In this document: one piece after another, positions 1 to 11,233 of the stretch
Position numbering within the stretch: the stretch's first letter is position 1
Layout of the letters: each line of letters opens with the position of its first letter
Assembly: GCA_030549175.1 (NCBI GenBank)
Contig: JAUKUA010000003.1
Coordinates: 2,542,001 to 2,606,000, forward strand
DNA: 64,000 nucleotides
Reading direction: 5' to 3'
Source of the DNA: Lasiosphaeris hirsuta
Lineage: Eukaryota > Ascomycota > Sordariomycetes > Sordariales > Lasiosphaeriaceae
Position numbers and translations under genes: made by a program
Notes under the pieces: model-generated
Databases searched by the model: none
What the model saw: the letters and a program-made list of their open reading frames with translations, nothing else
What the model was told of the DNA's origin: nothing

Positions 1-1132
1 GTGCGTCATTCAGAAGTACTGGGTACCGGCGCCGCGGCCGCGACCTCTATCCCCCCTTGTGATCAGCAGGGTCTTTTGCCCTTCCCGGATCCCTTGCTCT
101 TGCCGGACGCTCTGTGGCGCTCGAGTGCGCTGTTGCTGCCTCCGCTTCCATTCGTTCCACCTCGGGTCACTTCCCAGCTCGAAGGCCCTGGATCGTACGA
201 GTGTGCGGTAGGCCCGGCAAGGCATGTCTCTCCTGCTCGGGTGGGAGATGTGGGAGATACAGCCCAAAAGGTAAGCCAAAAAGAAAAGAAAAAAAAAAAA
301 CCACCAGCATGAACGTCAGCCATAGGGAACGGAGTGCGGCGTACAGAATACGTCCAGCATCAGGACCTCTCAACGCAAGCAGCACGCTCATCGGTTTTGG
401 CTTGATTGGTTCACCGAAGGGTACGACATATCGTGCAGCTGCTGCCATGGGGACCCCCAGGAATAATCCCTCCCCCTCTATGGCGAAAACGGTACCTATT
501 AGCGTCGATCAGCCATGAAAGAAGGCAAACGTGCAGTCCAAGGTAACGGTGTCAAATCAACTTTGAATGCCCACGTCGCTTCGAGGAGCTCCTTGCAGGT
601 TGTCGGGGGGCCGGCGTAAGTTCCTTCTTACCCTCCTCTCTGTAGGTGACGGGTGGGTAGGTAGTGGATGGAAAAGAGGGGGGGAGGCCAAAAAACAAGG
701 GTCCAGTGCAGATCTCAGTGACGGAGGGTACTTCCAGACCCTTCAGTTCTCCCATCCCAGTACTATCCGCTTGTCAGCGTGAGCTTCTCCAGGCCGTCTA
801 GGGGCCCTACACGTTTCATAGCGTCAGGACCCCCGTCCGTCGCCCCCCAAGTCCACCACATCACTACCGCCTTATGAGATAAACTCCCTGGTGCTAAGCT
901 CCGGCTTATAAAGCGCCTTTCCCCCCCGATCCCGACCCCTTCTTCTCATCTGTCCTCGGCTCTGCAAGGAATATTCGTCAACTATTTTCACTCCGTTTCA
1001 TCCTGTCATATTCCTCCGAAAACCTTATTCCCAAAACCAACAGCCAAACGCGCACAACAGCAACTCCTTTATACCTCACACCGCACCTCGCCCTCAACGA
1101 CGTCACTACGCCTTCTTACCCGAGACATCACC
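1..1132. other. Window edge and upstream region of the small Ser/Gly-rich gene
   Basis: No supportable gene lies here. Short open frames run off the left edge on both strands, but they have biased composition (Pro/Leu-rich or a poly-Lys end from an A-run near 290-300) and no recognisable domain. The last 220 bases are C/T-rich and look like the promoter and leader of the gene starting at 1133. Confidence 0.6.
907..912 (+). promoter_or_regulatory. Candidate TATA box
   Basis: A TATAAA hexamer lies about 220 nt upstream of the ATG at 1133. It is followed by long C/T-rich stretches and an A/C-rich leader, the usual layout of strongly expressed filamentous-fungal promoters. The transcription start cannot be read from sequence alone. 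Confidence 0.55.
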
Positions 1133-1390
1133 ATGTCTTCTTCCCAAAGTTTTTCAATGGCGTTCTCATCACCGTCCCCACCCGCTGATATCGGCACGTA
1201 CTCGCGTTTCATGCACCAGCACACCAAGCGTCAGATGGAGGCTGCATCACAGTCATCCCTCCGGAGAACACACAGCAACCAGTCGTCCAACAGCGGCGGC
1301 AGCGGCGTCGGTAGCGGGCCCTCTCCCCTTGCCAACGGCTACAGCACGCCGGGGAATCGGAACTCGGGCGGCTACAGCTACCAATCTTAA
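1133..1390 (+). CDS. Small conserved Ser/Gly-rich fungal protein, function unknown
   Basis: Intronless gene of 85 residues. The ATG at 1133 is preceded by CATCACC, a good fungal start context, and a TATA box and C/T-rich leader lie upstream. The N-terminal half carries a compact motif (SPPADIGTYSRFMHQHTKRQ) followed by a Ser/Asn/Gly-rich tail. There is no signal peptide or membrane segment. I recall short ascomycete proteins sharing the PPADxGTYxRxMHQHTKRQMEAA core, but no function is known to me. The tail is probably disordered. A spurious frame is unlikely because of the promoter layout and because the motif is non-repetitive while the tail looks like typical fungal coding sequence. Confidence 0.7.
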   Translation: MSSSQSFSMAFSSPSPPADIGTYSRFMHQHTKRQMEAASQSSLRRTHSNQSSNSGGSGVGSGPSPLANGYSTPGNRNSGGYSYQS

Positions 1391-2166
1391 TAAGCTTTGA
1401 ATATCAAGATCGTGAGGAGCTGAAAACGGGGAAATGATTGAGGGCAATTGCCTTTTTCGTTGTTGCGCCCCGTGTGTGTGATTACGAATTCCGAGTGTGG
1501 GGCTGGTACGAGCATTCGACGGTGAGGCCGCTGGACAAAGAAATACGACCGAAAAGGCAGGGAAACAAACAATGCAGGTGACCGCCGCTGGGAAATAAGG
1601 AACCAGGCTTGCAAACAGGGAAGCTGATGCTGAGGAAGAGCAAAGCTTCATGACGTTGTCACACTCGCAGATGAACTTTTTGCTAGGTGGTGATGGTAGC
1701 ATGTTATATTGGGTGTGTTTTGGTATTATCTGGGTCTCATGATCATGGCATTCATATATCCCACTGCTAGGTGGGCGGGAATTGTGATTGTGTTGGGATT
1801 GGGACTGGTTATGGAAATAAGCACGGCGTTCAGGATGAGAGTGGAGGTTTCTGGGTGTTGATGGGTGTGATTTGGTTTTGCTGGCAGGCCTTGAATATAA
1901 TAACTTGCCAACCCAGAATGATTGATGACAGTTTGATTTCTTGGGCGAGAGATCTTGGCAGAGAAGTCTACCCAGATGGAAGTCCTGTGTCATTGCACTC
2001 AATTTGGAAGGCTGAATTATGATCTCGCGAGAGAGGCAAACTCACTAGGTGAAAAATGCCCGTCGCATATGGTTGATGTATTTTGTTGTGGTGAACTCCG
2101 TCGTTCAATTCTGTCTTCCTGGCTTCCTGTCATTTCTCCCTGCCTGGCTTAGTAGGGTGTCAATAC
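1391..2166. other. Convergent 3' intergenic region
   Basis: This lies between the 3' ends of the small Ser/Gly-rich gene (+) and YJU2 (-). It is relatively T/G-rich on the plus strand and presumably holds both 3' UTRs. A long minus-strand open frame across it has no fungal protein character. I see no other element. Confidence 0.6.
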
Positions 2167-3274
2167 TCAAACAAGGGGCTGCTTCTTCTTGATGCCCAAT
2201 AATGCTGAGCGGTCCTTTTTCTTCTTGACTTGCCGCTTGAAGCTAGGTGGCGGCATATCCGTCGAGACAACGGGGGCCAGTTTTGCGGTAGGAGCTGGCT
2301 TCGTCTCAGCGATCACCGCCGAAGGCCCACTGTCGGACCCGGGACTTGGCCCGGCCGCGGCGGACGATGAGCTCTCAACCCAGCCGGCCCCCTCCACCTC
2401 GACGTCCTCCTCCAACATCTCATGAGACCTCTGGAACGCAAAAGCCATCCTCGCTGCCTCAGCATCCTCCTGCTCCTGCCTCCTCCTCTCCTCCTCCTCA
2501 GGTGCAACCGCGGCAACAACCTCAATCTCGACCCCATCTCGATGTGCCTTTTCGATGCGGGCGTTTCGACTGCGAATCTCGTCGAGCGCATCGGCAACAG
2601 CCATCTCGCGCTTGGCGTCCGCGGTCTTGGCCTCGAGCTCAGCCATGGCGTTGCGCTCCTCCACACTCCCACCGGCGCCGCCGCTGCTGCTGCCGAGCCC
2701 CAGCATGCCGTAGCCCTTGTTGGAGCCGTCGTCGGCGTTGGCGGCCATCTCGCGCTCGATGCGGTCGAGCCTCGCCTCGTCGCTTTCCTCGAGCTCGCCC
2801 TCGAGCCCACGTCGCCAGGGCTCCGTGTTGCGCTTGGCGCCCTTCTCGACAATGTAGTTCTGGTTGCGCGGGTCGGTGCGGAAGACGATCTCGGCCGAGC
2901 AGCGCGTGCAGCGGATGTAGAAGCGGTATATCTGGACCGAGAGGTAGCGCTCGTCGACGGGCGTCTCTTTGCGGGCGTTGAACTTGCGGCCCCTGTACAT
3001 GTACTGGGCGTCAGGGTTAGCGGGTTGTTTTGGGGAGGGAAGGGGGAAGGGCACGACGAACCTCACCGCAGGCGGTGCACCGTAGAGAAAAGGGCGCCAT
3101 CAGCCGGACTGTTTGTACCTTGGGGCCGACCTGCTTAGGGCCGCGCGACCGGCCCAAAAGGGACGGGTCCCAATCGGGGGGGTAGTATTTTCTGAAGGAG
3201 GCGTGTTAGAGTGAGCTGGAGGGAGCTAGAAGGCAAGCAGGGAAGGCGTACGTTAATACTTTTCGCTCAGACAT
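2167..3274 (-). CDS. YJU2: Splicing factor YJU2 (CWC16/CCDC94 family)
   Basis: Three exons on the minus strand: 3274-3252, 3191-3062 and 3003-2167 (329 residues). YJU2 joins the Prp19-associated spliceosome and promotes the first catalytic step of splicing in the nucleus. Splicing at these sites restores the family N-terminus: MSERKVLTKYYPPDWDP, then a zinc-binding arrangement with Cys46/Cys49 (CTAC) and Cys83/Cys86 (CTRC), separated by the diagnostic GRKFNARKE segment. Acidic and charged coiled-coil sequence and a Lys-rich C-terminus (KKKKD) follow. Introns have GTACGC and GTTCGT donors. Length fits the family. Without the first two exons the protein would lack the first Cys pair, which supports this model. 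The YJU2 and CCDC130 branches are related; the MSERK start and KYYPPD motif favour YJU2. Confidence 0.92.
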
Positions 3275-3661
3275 GTTTTCCGAATAGCCTCCTTCAAGGT
3301 ATTTTCAGGGTTTGGAGCTGGGAGGCGCAAGATGGGTGTCGCTGTGTCGTATGGTGGATAGTTGCCGGATGATCGATGTCGAGTGCTAGCAGGCAACGGG
3401 AGGCGTTGACCGTTGGAGTTGGAGGCTAGAGGGGTCGTCATGTGCCGCCACATGAGGCTGAAAAATTAACCTGCCCAATCAGCAGCTTTCACAGCCAGCA
3501 AATTCGAGATCGAGGGTTAGGGCTGTCTCCATGCTTTTAACTCCTGAGCATCTGATGAGGCGTCCACAAACACTTTCAAGTACCCGAACTTGGACGGCAT
3601 GTGCGTATCATCAGTATGTACCATGCATTTCATCAATCGTGTTCTGCCGCGCATGATGGCG
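3275..3661. other. Intergenic region between YJU2 and GCP5 genes
   Basis: About 390 bases between two tandem minus-strand genes. It must contain the YJU2 promoter and the GCP5 3' UTR. A pyrimidine/purine-mixed sequence with no clear TATA box is all that I see. Confidence 0.5.
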
Positions 3662-6452
3662 CTATGCGATGTACATGCTCCCGTGCTCCTGAATGCCGGC
3701 CTCGAGCATCTCGGCCAGCAAATCCCATTTCCCAGCAGCCTCCTCGCGACTGGCTCTTGCCACGCCCCTCAGCCCTCCGGCAACAAAGCGCAAATATCTC
3801 TCAAAATCAGTATGCATGTCCTTGAGCACCGCTGCGTGCGATTTGTGCCCGTCTGCCTCCTTGGCACCACCCTGTTTGGGTATCATATTCCCCCAGTCCG
3901 CACCGTTCTCATCCTCATCATCGTCGTCCCCCTCTTTCCCTCTTGCCCTGGGTGCATACAAGGCGCTCTTAGTCCTCCCCTGCGATCCCTTGAATGGCGA
4001 CGACATGACAGACAACCTGGATATCTCCTCGTCTTCCTCAGCGAGTCTCTCCATCTCGAAACGATGTGCGTCCTCAACTTTGATGGCCAAGTCAAAGATG
4101 TCCAATATGCACTCGCGGATCGGTTGCAGTTTAGGGCCCTGGCAAGATTCGCTGATAATTTGGTTGATAAAGCTCGAGTGCGCCGAGATCATATCGTCTA
4201 CATCTGGCGCCTCGCGCAACCCCTCCCGCAGCTTGGCGGTGTTCGGCGCAAGAACAAGCGAAGTTAGATATGTCATAATAGTATTACAGAACCACAAAAG
4301 CTTCGTCCTCAGCAGGTAATATGTTGCGAGGTGAGCGGCCGCGCCGGCCTTTTCAGCGTGGGAAAAGCCGATGATGGGATGCGCAAGGACCGATATCGCC
4401 CTGCGGGTTTGGAGGAGGAAGGTAAATAGCGTTCGGTACCCTTGAACAGCTTCTACCGGAACTATTATTTGAACCGGCCAGTTCAAGCGGTAGCTGAGAC
4501 GAATGGCGGGGAGGCTAAGACGGACAGAGCTCCGAGAGGCAGTCCCGCTATGAGCTAACCCGCGCGGGTCAACCTCTGCGGATAGCCGGTACCCATCGAC
4601 ACAGAGCGAGAAGGCCTCCTGAGCAATCTCGGTCAGTGTGAAGCGGTCCTTCCAGCTGGCGCTGAAACCGTCCAGGTGTCTGAAAACCGCCATTGAAAAT
4701 GCGTTGGACTTTGAACCGTCAGACATCAAGTAGATGTACTGGAGTGCATCGAGTCCTTGAGAGAGGCCATACGAATTGAACAGCAGCTCACGGAGCGTGG
4801 CAGACGCGGTATGATGTTTACTCTGAATCCACGTCCGGAATGCAGCACCGAAGAGCTCGGAAAAGGGGGCAAATTCGAGATCTTTTACGCAAATAGTGCC
4901 AAAGTCCACCCGTGGCTCATCCTGGTCCCGCCGATTCCTCACCGCCTCGTGGTGCTTCAGGTGCTTCAAGACGACGATACTCTTCCCCGTGGTGAAGATG
5001 CGATGAATCGCAGGTCGGAGAAATCGCGGGGCGTGAAGCTGCCCTTCTGTGCTGCGAAGTAGGTTGAACTGACCCTTCCAGATCTGGGGTAGGGGGAGTT
5101 TCGCTGAAGATTCCGAAACGAAGAATGTGCGGTCGCCTGGCACGAGTCTCCCGTCTTCCATCCAAAGTCGTATGGGCTTTAGATAAATCTGGAAGCAGTC
5201 GAAGAAGATATTGCCGAGAAGGTTGTACGTGGCAATGTTGCCTTCTAGCTGAGCTGTCCCGACTGCGTCAAACAGGAGTTCGAGATAACGGAATGCATGG
5301 GGATTCCGTTCCCCCTGAAGTTGTCGTACAATACCCGAGAGAGCATACAACGGTAATAACGACGACCCCAATTCCGCTAGGACACCCATCAAGCTAACAA
5401 CCGCATCTTGCTCTATTGCGATGAAGCGACCCTGGATCACGGCCAAATCCTGATCCAGCGAGCGAAGTGCCTTTTGCAATGAGTCCTGAAAGACCTGCAA
5501 AAGGGGTATTTTCTCTTCTCTTGCGACAAAGCTGCGCAGAGGGGAAAGCTTTCGACCGCACTCGGCAAACGAAGTTACGAGCGACTTATACGTGTCCCAT
5601 GATACGCCGGCGAGCTGGTAGCTGTTGACAGGGTCGCATTTAGAGTCGAAGAGTGTAGTCTCTAGCCCGCTGAGCATGAAGAGGGCTTCTCGAAGCAGCT
5701 GGATGCTCGAGATAAGGGTTTTCTTTGCTCTGCCTTCTCCATCTCGTGCGAGGGCTGTATGTCTCCAGGCCTGGTCATCTCGTACCTGCTTAAAAAGTAA
5801 CCCACCGTTGACCGGACTAAACGCCAAGTCGTGGGCTGTTCGCTGATGCTCATCCCCAGCTGAGGAGGCGGTGGTGAGCGATTCTCCGGAAGTGGCTGAC
5901 TGTGCATCCTCTTCATCCTCATCTCCAGAGCTTGGTGAGAAGTCGACATTGCGCCATATTGCTCGGTCTTCATTCCAACCGTCTTCCTTTGCGATCTCCT
6001 GCCAAGTCAGATTTGGCTGGGCATCGCTGTTCGGCCCAGCGGCGAGGAGATCTAGGTCAGTGAGATTGGATTTGATCGCCGGCTGGTCCGAAAGCTCTAA
6101 AATGAAGCGCAGGACATCCGGGGTCCACTTGTTGCGATGCACCTCGAGAGAGTTGAGGCTTTTACAAAGTTCATCGGCAAGGGGGTCCCGTCCAATTACG
6201 CGAAAACGTTCTTCGAAGCCTTTAAGCTGGTCTTCAACCTCGAACTGGTTTGTGCGCAGGAAGTTGCCGGTATTATACCGGAGCGTGCGCAACGCGGTCT
6301 CACGACATGCGTCCAATTTCTGCCGCTCGGTCTAAGTGCGTGTCAGCAGAGAGAAGTGGAGAAATGAAGCAACTCAGACGCACCGCTGGGATGACAGTGA
6401 CGGTACCAACGAGATCGTCAATCAGCGCTCCCAATTCCGCAAGATATGCCAT
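3662..6452 (-). CDS. Gamma-tubulin complex component, GCP5-type (Spc97/Spc98 family)
   Basis: Two exons on the minus strand: 6452-6384 and 6331-3662 (912 residues). The first exon encodes MAYLAELGALIDDLVGTVTV, and splicing GTGCGT...TTAG joins it to TERQKLDACRE. GCP-family proteins build the gamma-tubulin ring complex that nucleates microtubules at spindle pole bodies. The call rests on overall architecture: a helical N-terminal GRIP1-like part with a WxxIAKEDGW...IWRNVDF segment followed by an acidic SSGDEDEED stretch, typical of GCP5/Mod21. Then comes a long helical GRIP2 part with NWPVQIIV-like sequence at about residue 640, matching the start of the gamma-tubulin-binding domain. GCP4 or GCP6 are alternatives; size and the IWxNVDF motif favour GCP5. 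The start is well placed because the first exon ATG has good context and the frame is open. Confidence 0.78.
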
Positions 6453-7027
6453 GCTGCCGCAGCCTGGTCGAGAATGGGCATTCTGCTAGCGGGAAAACAG
6501 CCTCTTGCAGTGAGTATCTTGCTAGAATATCTCGTTGCCCATGAGAGTCGCGCTACGCGCTTAGCCTCACGCGTCGTCCCAAATGTAAATCCTAGGGTCG
6601 GGAGGGATCACTTGTGCTCCAGTCGGCCAATGCCATCTTGCGTTGGAGAAGTTGCACGGGACAACCTGGCTTGGCCCACCATGAAACACCGCCGCAGGAG
6701 CTTATCGGGGGCTTATCAAATGACATCAGCCGCCCCTATTCGTCTGAGAACCTCTCTGAAAATTTCCCAGGGGTCACCCATTGGCCCCATTTTGCGAGCT
6801 ACCAGCAACCGGACGCGACAACAAATCCCCGTCAACCGCATAACGACACCGCATCCGCATCCGCCAACGTCCATCCGTCAGCAGCGCAGCCCCGAGACGA
6901 CAAACCGTAAATGAAGTAGCCCTCGACAGGTCGGACGCCGGCTTTTCCCGTGCTGACAGCAAACTGGTAACGACGAAAGCGACGAGAACGAGCACAACTA
7001 CACAAGATAACAGCTCGACCGGCAAAC
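6453..7027. promoter_or_regulatory. Divergent promoter, GCP5-type gene / KTR mannosyltransferase
   Basis: About 575 bases between two divergently transcribed genes. The plus-strand side ends in an A/C-rich leader just before the ATG at 7028. I see no consensus TATA box and no long repeat. Confidence 0.55.
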
Positions 7028-8412
7028 ATGGCGATCGCTCGCCCGGTCAGGGCGTTGGGGCTTGCAGCCGTCATCATGTGGTGTTTCTTTCTTTATCAGA
7101 TATTTGCACCCTCGGCCCCAATAAGGAGACCTGGTGAGGTGGGATGGGACGAATACGATCCCAATCTAGAACGTAAGGGCACAACATCTTGATAGTGTTT
7201 CCGCGATCGCCCCTCGCATCATGGCTGACATGCAACCACAGCGACAGGCGAACCCGAAGGCATCCTGATGCATGCATCCAACGAGTATGCACCAGGCATC
7301 GAGAACTCGGCGCGCATCAATGCGACGCTTCTGGCGCTGGTGCGGAACGAGGAGGTGGACGGCATGGTGCAGGCGATGCGCGACCTAGAACGGACGTGGA
7401 ATCACAAATTTAACTACCCCTGGACATTCTTCAACGACGTGCCCTTCTCGGAGGAGTTCAAGACGAAGACCCAAAACGAAACAAAGGCCGAGTGCAAATA
7501 CGGTATGTTAAAACATCATTGGTAGGCGTCGTGGTTGTGATAGGTGCATATACTAACACTAGTTACAGAGCTGATTCCAAAGGAGCACTGGGAGATGCCG
7601 TCATGGATCAACAAGGATTTGTATGACGAGTCAATCAAGCTCTTGCTGGACGAGAAGATTCAGTACGCCGACAAAATCTCGTACCATCAAATGTGCCGGT
7701 GGAACAGCGGCATGTTTTACAAACACCCAGCCCTGGCCGATACGCAGTTCTATTGGCGGGTGGAGCCCAATGTGCACTTCTTCTGTGACGTCGACTACGA
7801 TGTCTTTCGCTACATGCAGGACAATAACAAGACGTACGGCTTCACCATCAATCTGTACGACGCGCCACAGTCAATCCCGACACTGTGGCCCGAGACCTTG
7901 AAGTTCCTTGCCGAACACCCCGAGTACATCCATGAAAACAACGCCATGGACTGGTTGACAGATAGCATCCGCCGTCCCGATCACAACAAGAAGGCCAATG
8001 GCTATTCAACCTGTCATTTCTGGAGCAACTTTGAGATTGCCGACATGAGGTTTTGGCGGAGCAAGGCCTACGATGACTACTTCAACCACCTAGACCGGGC
8101 TGGTGGTTTCTTCTACGAGCGGTGGGGCGATGCCCCTGTTCACAGCATCGGACTGGGGTTGTTTGAGGACTCGAGCCGCATCCATTGGTACGTATATTTT
8201 CCCCTACACTGCTTCTTACCCAATCTCTAACCCTTTTTTTTTTTTTTTTTTTTAGGTTCCGCGATATTGGATACCAGCATGTGCCCTTTCTCAACTGCCC
8301 TAACTCTAATAAATGCAAGGGATGCACCGCTGGAAAGCCGTTTGAGGGAGAGTCTTTCCTCCAAAAGGAGGACTGCAGACCCAACTGGTTCAAGTTTGTC
8401 GGCATGGGCTGA
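7028..8412 (+). CDS. Alpha-1,2-mannosyltransferase, KRE2/KTR (GT15) family
   Basis: Four exons: 7028-7172, 7242-7502, 7569-8187 and 8256-8412 (393 residues). This is a Golgi type II membrane enzyme that adds mannose from GDP-mannose to O- and N-linked glycans. Residues about 8-27 form an uncleaved signal anchor. The luminal GT15 domain contains RVEPNVHFFCDVDYDVF at about 199-215, the Mn/GDP-mannose region, and TCHFWSNFEIADM at about 283-295, whose Glu291 matches the family's catalytic Glu. GGFFYERWGDAPVHSIGLGLF and a Cys-rich end (CPNSNKCKGC) are also family hallmarks. All three introns keep phase and have GTAAGG, GTATGT and GTACGT donors. The last intron has a run of 20 T directly before its AG. 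Which yeast paralogue (Kre2, Ktr1-7) corresponds cannot be settled from sequence alone. Confidence 0.93.
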
Positions 8413-8819
8413 GCAACCTTTGGAATCAAGGGGTAGCTGCGTAGATGCGTTTGACAGACCGTTCAACATGAACACGACGGTCATCACCTGTATTATCATT
8501 ATGATTAATTATCCGACGGGTTTTTGGGATACCATAAACGCATATGGAAAGGACGAGGGTGTCTGGCGCAGGCGGGAATTCACACCATCGATGATGCTGC
8601 AGATTAATGACGGGCTCCCAGAAGGAGATTAGCCTCGGGCAAGCATTGCTTTGGCTTTACTAGAAATGATGGGGATATAGAGGCCGCATGCAGAGCATGC
8701 CCGGTATTAGGAAGCCTAGGATAATCTTTATCTCAACTAGATGTTTTATATTATGACGTATGCACGTGTCCAGTGCGTTGCTGTATTTGATGGAGTGTAA
8801 TGCTGTCCACTTGTCGATG
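8413..8819. other. Convergent 3' region
   Basis: This lies between the KTR gene (+) and the WDR83-like gene (-). It presumably holds both 3' UTRs. It is more A/T-rich than the flanking exons, and I see no other element. Confidence 0.55.
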
Positions 8820-10080
8820 TCAGCCTTCCCCAAAGACCGTGACCGCACCCGAGGTTCCTCCCACACAAAACTGATCTCCAAAACCCCCTTCTTTCCACGC
8901 GATGCAGCTTACGACGTTCTTTCGCTCCTTTTCCTTGCCGTCCCGCCCGACGACCCTTTTCCTGCTTTCACTCCCGCCGGCGCCCCACGGCACGGCGAGT
9001 CTAGCCACAAGCTTTCCCGTCAGCAGATCCCAAGCCCAAATCCTCCCCTCGTTGGCAGCTCCCGATGGTGTCGCCGGCACTTCCACACTTCCTCCCGACC
9101 CGGCAGCAGCAGCAGCAGCAGCGGGACTCGTCATCTCATCCCCGGCCAGGACGAATCTCTCCTTGCCGCCCAAGACACTCTGCACCCGCAGCTCCTCGTT
9201 ACGCCACCCGGCATCGGCATACGTCTTGAGGCACGCGCCATTCGCGCGGTCCATCAGCCGGACCTTACTATCCAGCGTGCCGACCAAGACGGTCTTGGCG
9301 TCGCGCGCCAGACACAGGCTGGTCACGCTCGCGCCCAGCACATCCGTCGTCGCGCGGCCCATGCGCACATCGTAGCTGCGCACCCGGCCGTCGACGCTCC
9401 CAGTGACAATCTCGGCGCCGGCGACCACCACGGCGCTGACGGCGTCGCGTGCCTCGCCAAGGACCTGCACGGGCTTGCCGCCGCCCGACCGCGCGTCCCA
9501 CACCCGCACCGTGGTGTCGAGCCCGCCGCTGACGACGAGGGAATCGTCGGCGCCGCCAAACGCCACGCAGTTGACGCGGCCCGTGTGTCCGTGCTGCGTA
9601 CCGCCGAAGCGCCGCGTCGTCTGCGCCGTCGCCACGTCCCACAGGAAGACGGCGCGGTCGCCGCCGGCCGAGGCGAAGCGCGCGTTGTCGGCGGCGACGG
9701 CCAGCGAGAGGACCTCGTAGCCGTGCGCCGCGTAGGTCTGGATGAGGCGGCCGACCGGGAGGGCGGCGGCCGTGGGGAGTGCCGAGGCCGTGGGGCGCGT
9801 GATGTGCGACGGAGCCGGCGGTGGCGTGGGCGGCTGCGGGTTGTACAGCCGGATGGAGCGGTCGGCGGAACCCGTCAGGATGTAGGTACCCGGGGAGGCG
9901 GAGTAGCTGACGGCGTGGATGGGGCCTGGCGAGCGGGATTAGTGTTGGGCTTTGGGAGGGAGGGGGATGGTGGATGTGAAGGTGAGACCCATGGGGTGGT
10001 GCAATGGAAATAATAGTCTCACCGTTAGACCCTAGCAGCTGAGCAACTGCCCTCTGGGGGAATGCCGTGCGATCAGACAT
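8820..10080 (-). CDS. WD40 protein, WDR83/MORG1-like
   Basis: Two exons on the minus strand: 10080-10023 and 9925-8820 (387 residues). Splicing restores MSDRTAFPQRAVAQLLGSNG followed by PIHAVSYSASPGTYILTGSADRSIRLYNP, the first blade of a WD40 propeller. Further repeats follow: SAGGDRAVFLWDV, SGGLDTTVRVWDARSG, TGSVDGRVRSYDVRMG, GTLDSKVRLMDRANG and a C-terminal blade with RIWAWDLLTGKLV. The HGYEVLSLAVAADNARFASAGGDRAV order and the DVRMG...VTSLCLARD spacing fit WDR83, a propeller found in spliceosomes and as a MAPK-module scaffold. Insertions are fungus-specific: a Pro-rich loop after blade 1 and an Ala run (eight Ala from GCA/GCT/GCC-type codons) before the last blade. It is a generic fold, so the orthology is inferred. 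A 417-codon open frame on the opposite strand is a shadow of its GC-rich codons. Confidence 0.75.
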
Positions 10081-11233
10081 CGCTAGAGGTCGGTACCGCG
10101 AGTGTATGCGGCTCAGTGCATGTCCATCCTACCGCGAACGCTACCGATGGACGCCGATTTGCGCGCGCCCGTCCTGATGGTGTTTGAGATGGCGTGTCAG
10201 TGTGATGTGGTTCGAGCAATATACCGTCGTGCTGATACTGTAGGTATTTTCCGGGCTCTGGGTTATCGAATTTTTTTATCGTTTCTTATCATGCGGCCCG
10301 TCTCACATACGATTTCCTGCGTTTCCTGCGGGAAAGGGCTTGTGTGATGAGCTCGATGCAGCCTTGCGGAACGGTCGCGTCTCAGTGTTCTAGAAGGAAG
10401 CTAGAAGCATTCCCCCTTCGACGGGTCAACGTCCCGAAACCTTTCAGATGGAATGCCGGGGTAGTCTCGAGTGGTGCCCTTAGCGCCGCAACCTGCAGCC
10501 AATCACAGCCGCTGGCTCGATCGATACCACAACGTCGAAGAATGATACCGCTTAAAGGAAAGCGCCAGGAGCTGAGGATTCAACGACATCCAAAACAAGC
10601 CGGGAAATGTTACTTGAGGGCGAGAGCGGTCTGAAGCCGCAGATGGGAGCACTAGAGCCTTGGCGATTCACAGAATGGAGCGGAAGCAGATATTTGTGTC
10701 TTAGATTCTCAAATGACCAGACCAGGCCAGGCCAGCGTCGCGGCCGCCCATCTGGTGCTTTGCTCTCCATTGTTAGGTATGTATTCGTGGGGACTCTGGC
10801 CCCTTACACACGGGGTATATGTATCAGCTCGACTACCTAGTATAGGCAAGGCAGCAGTTTGCTGCGTCTCTGCCGTCTCCCGACTGGCACTTTTTCCGTT
10901 GCAAAGTTCTGCCTCGCTTCGAAAAGCGCTCTTCAAACTCTTGCTTGTCCCCCCTTGTGTTTTTTATGGAGAAAAAAAAAACCAAAACCCTCCCTCCCCC
11001 CCCAAAACGCCGCTCTACAATGCATATTTGAATCCCATCCAGTCCATCCCTTATTTCGTCACGAAAGAAAAAAAGAATATACAAGAAGGTGCAAGAGGGT
11101 GCAAGTAGGTGAGAAAAAGACACTGGAGAAATGCTCAGGGTTCAGAATAAACAAGAGGTGTGAAGCCTTGGGCAGTCAAAATGCCGCCCGCCAGTTCTTC
11201 CATCCCAAACATCATTTCGTTGCTTCTCGCCCA
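10081..11233. other. Intergenic region
   Basis: About 1.15 kb between the WDR83-like gene start and the 3' end of the Zn2Cys6 gene, both on the minus strand. It contains the promoter of the former and presumably the 3' UTR of the latter, with an A-run near 10970-10985 and C-runs near 10990-11005. No coding sequence is supportable. Confidence 0.55.

Noticed and set aside
1253..2002. 249-codon minus-strand open frame over the small Ser/Gly-rich gene and its 3' flank
   Set aside because: Overlaps a supported gene antisense and shows no domain.
8760..10013. 417-codon open frame on the plus strand opposite the WDR83-like gene
   Set aside because: It mirrors the GC-rich codons of the WD40 gene, has Arg/Ala/His-skewed composition and no domain, and the minus-strand gene is clearly real.
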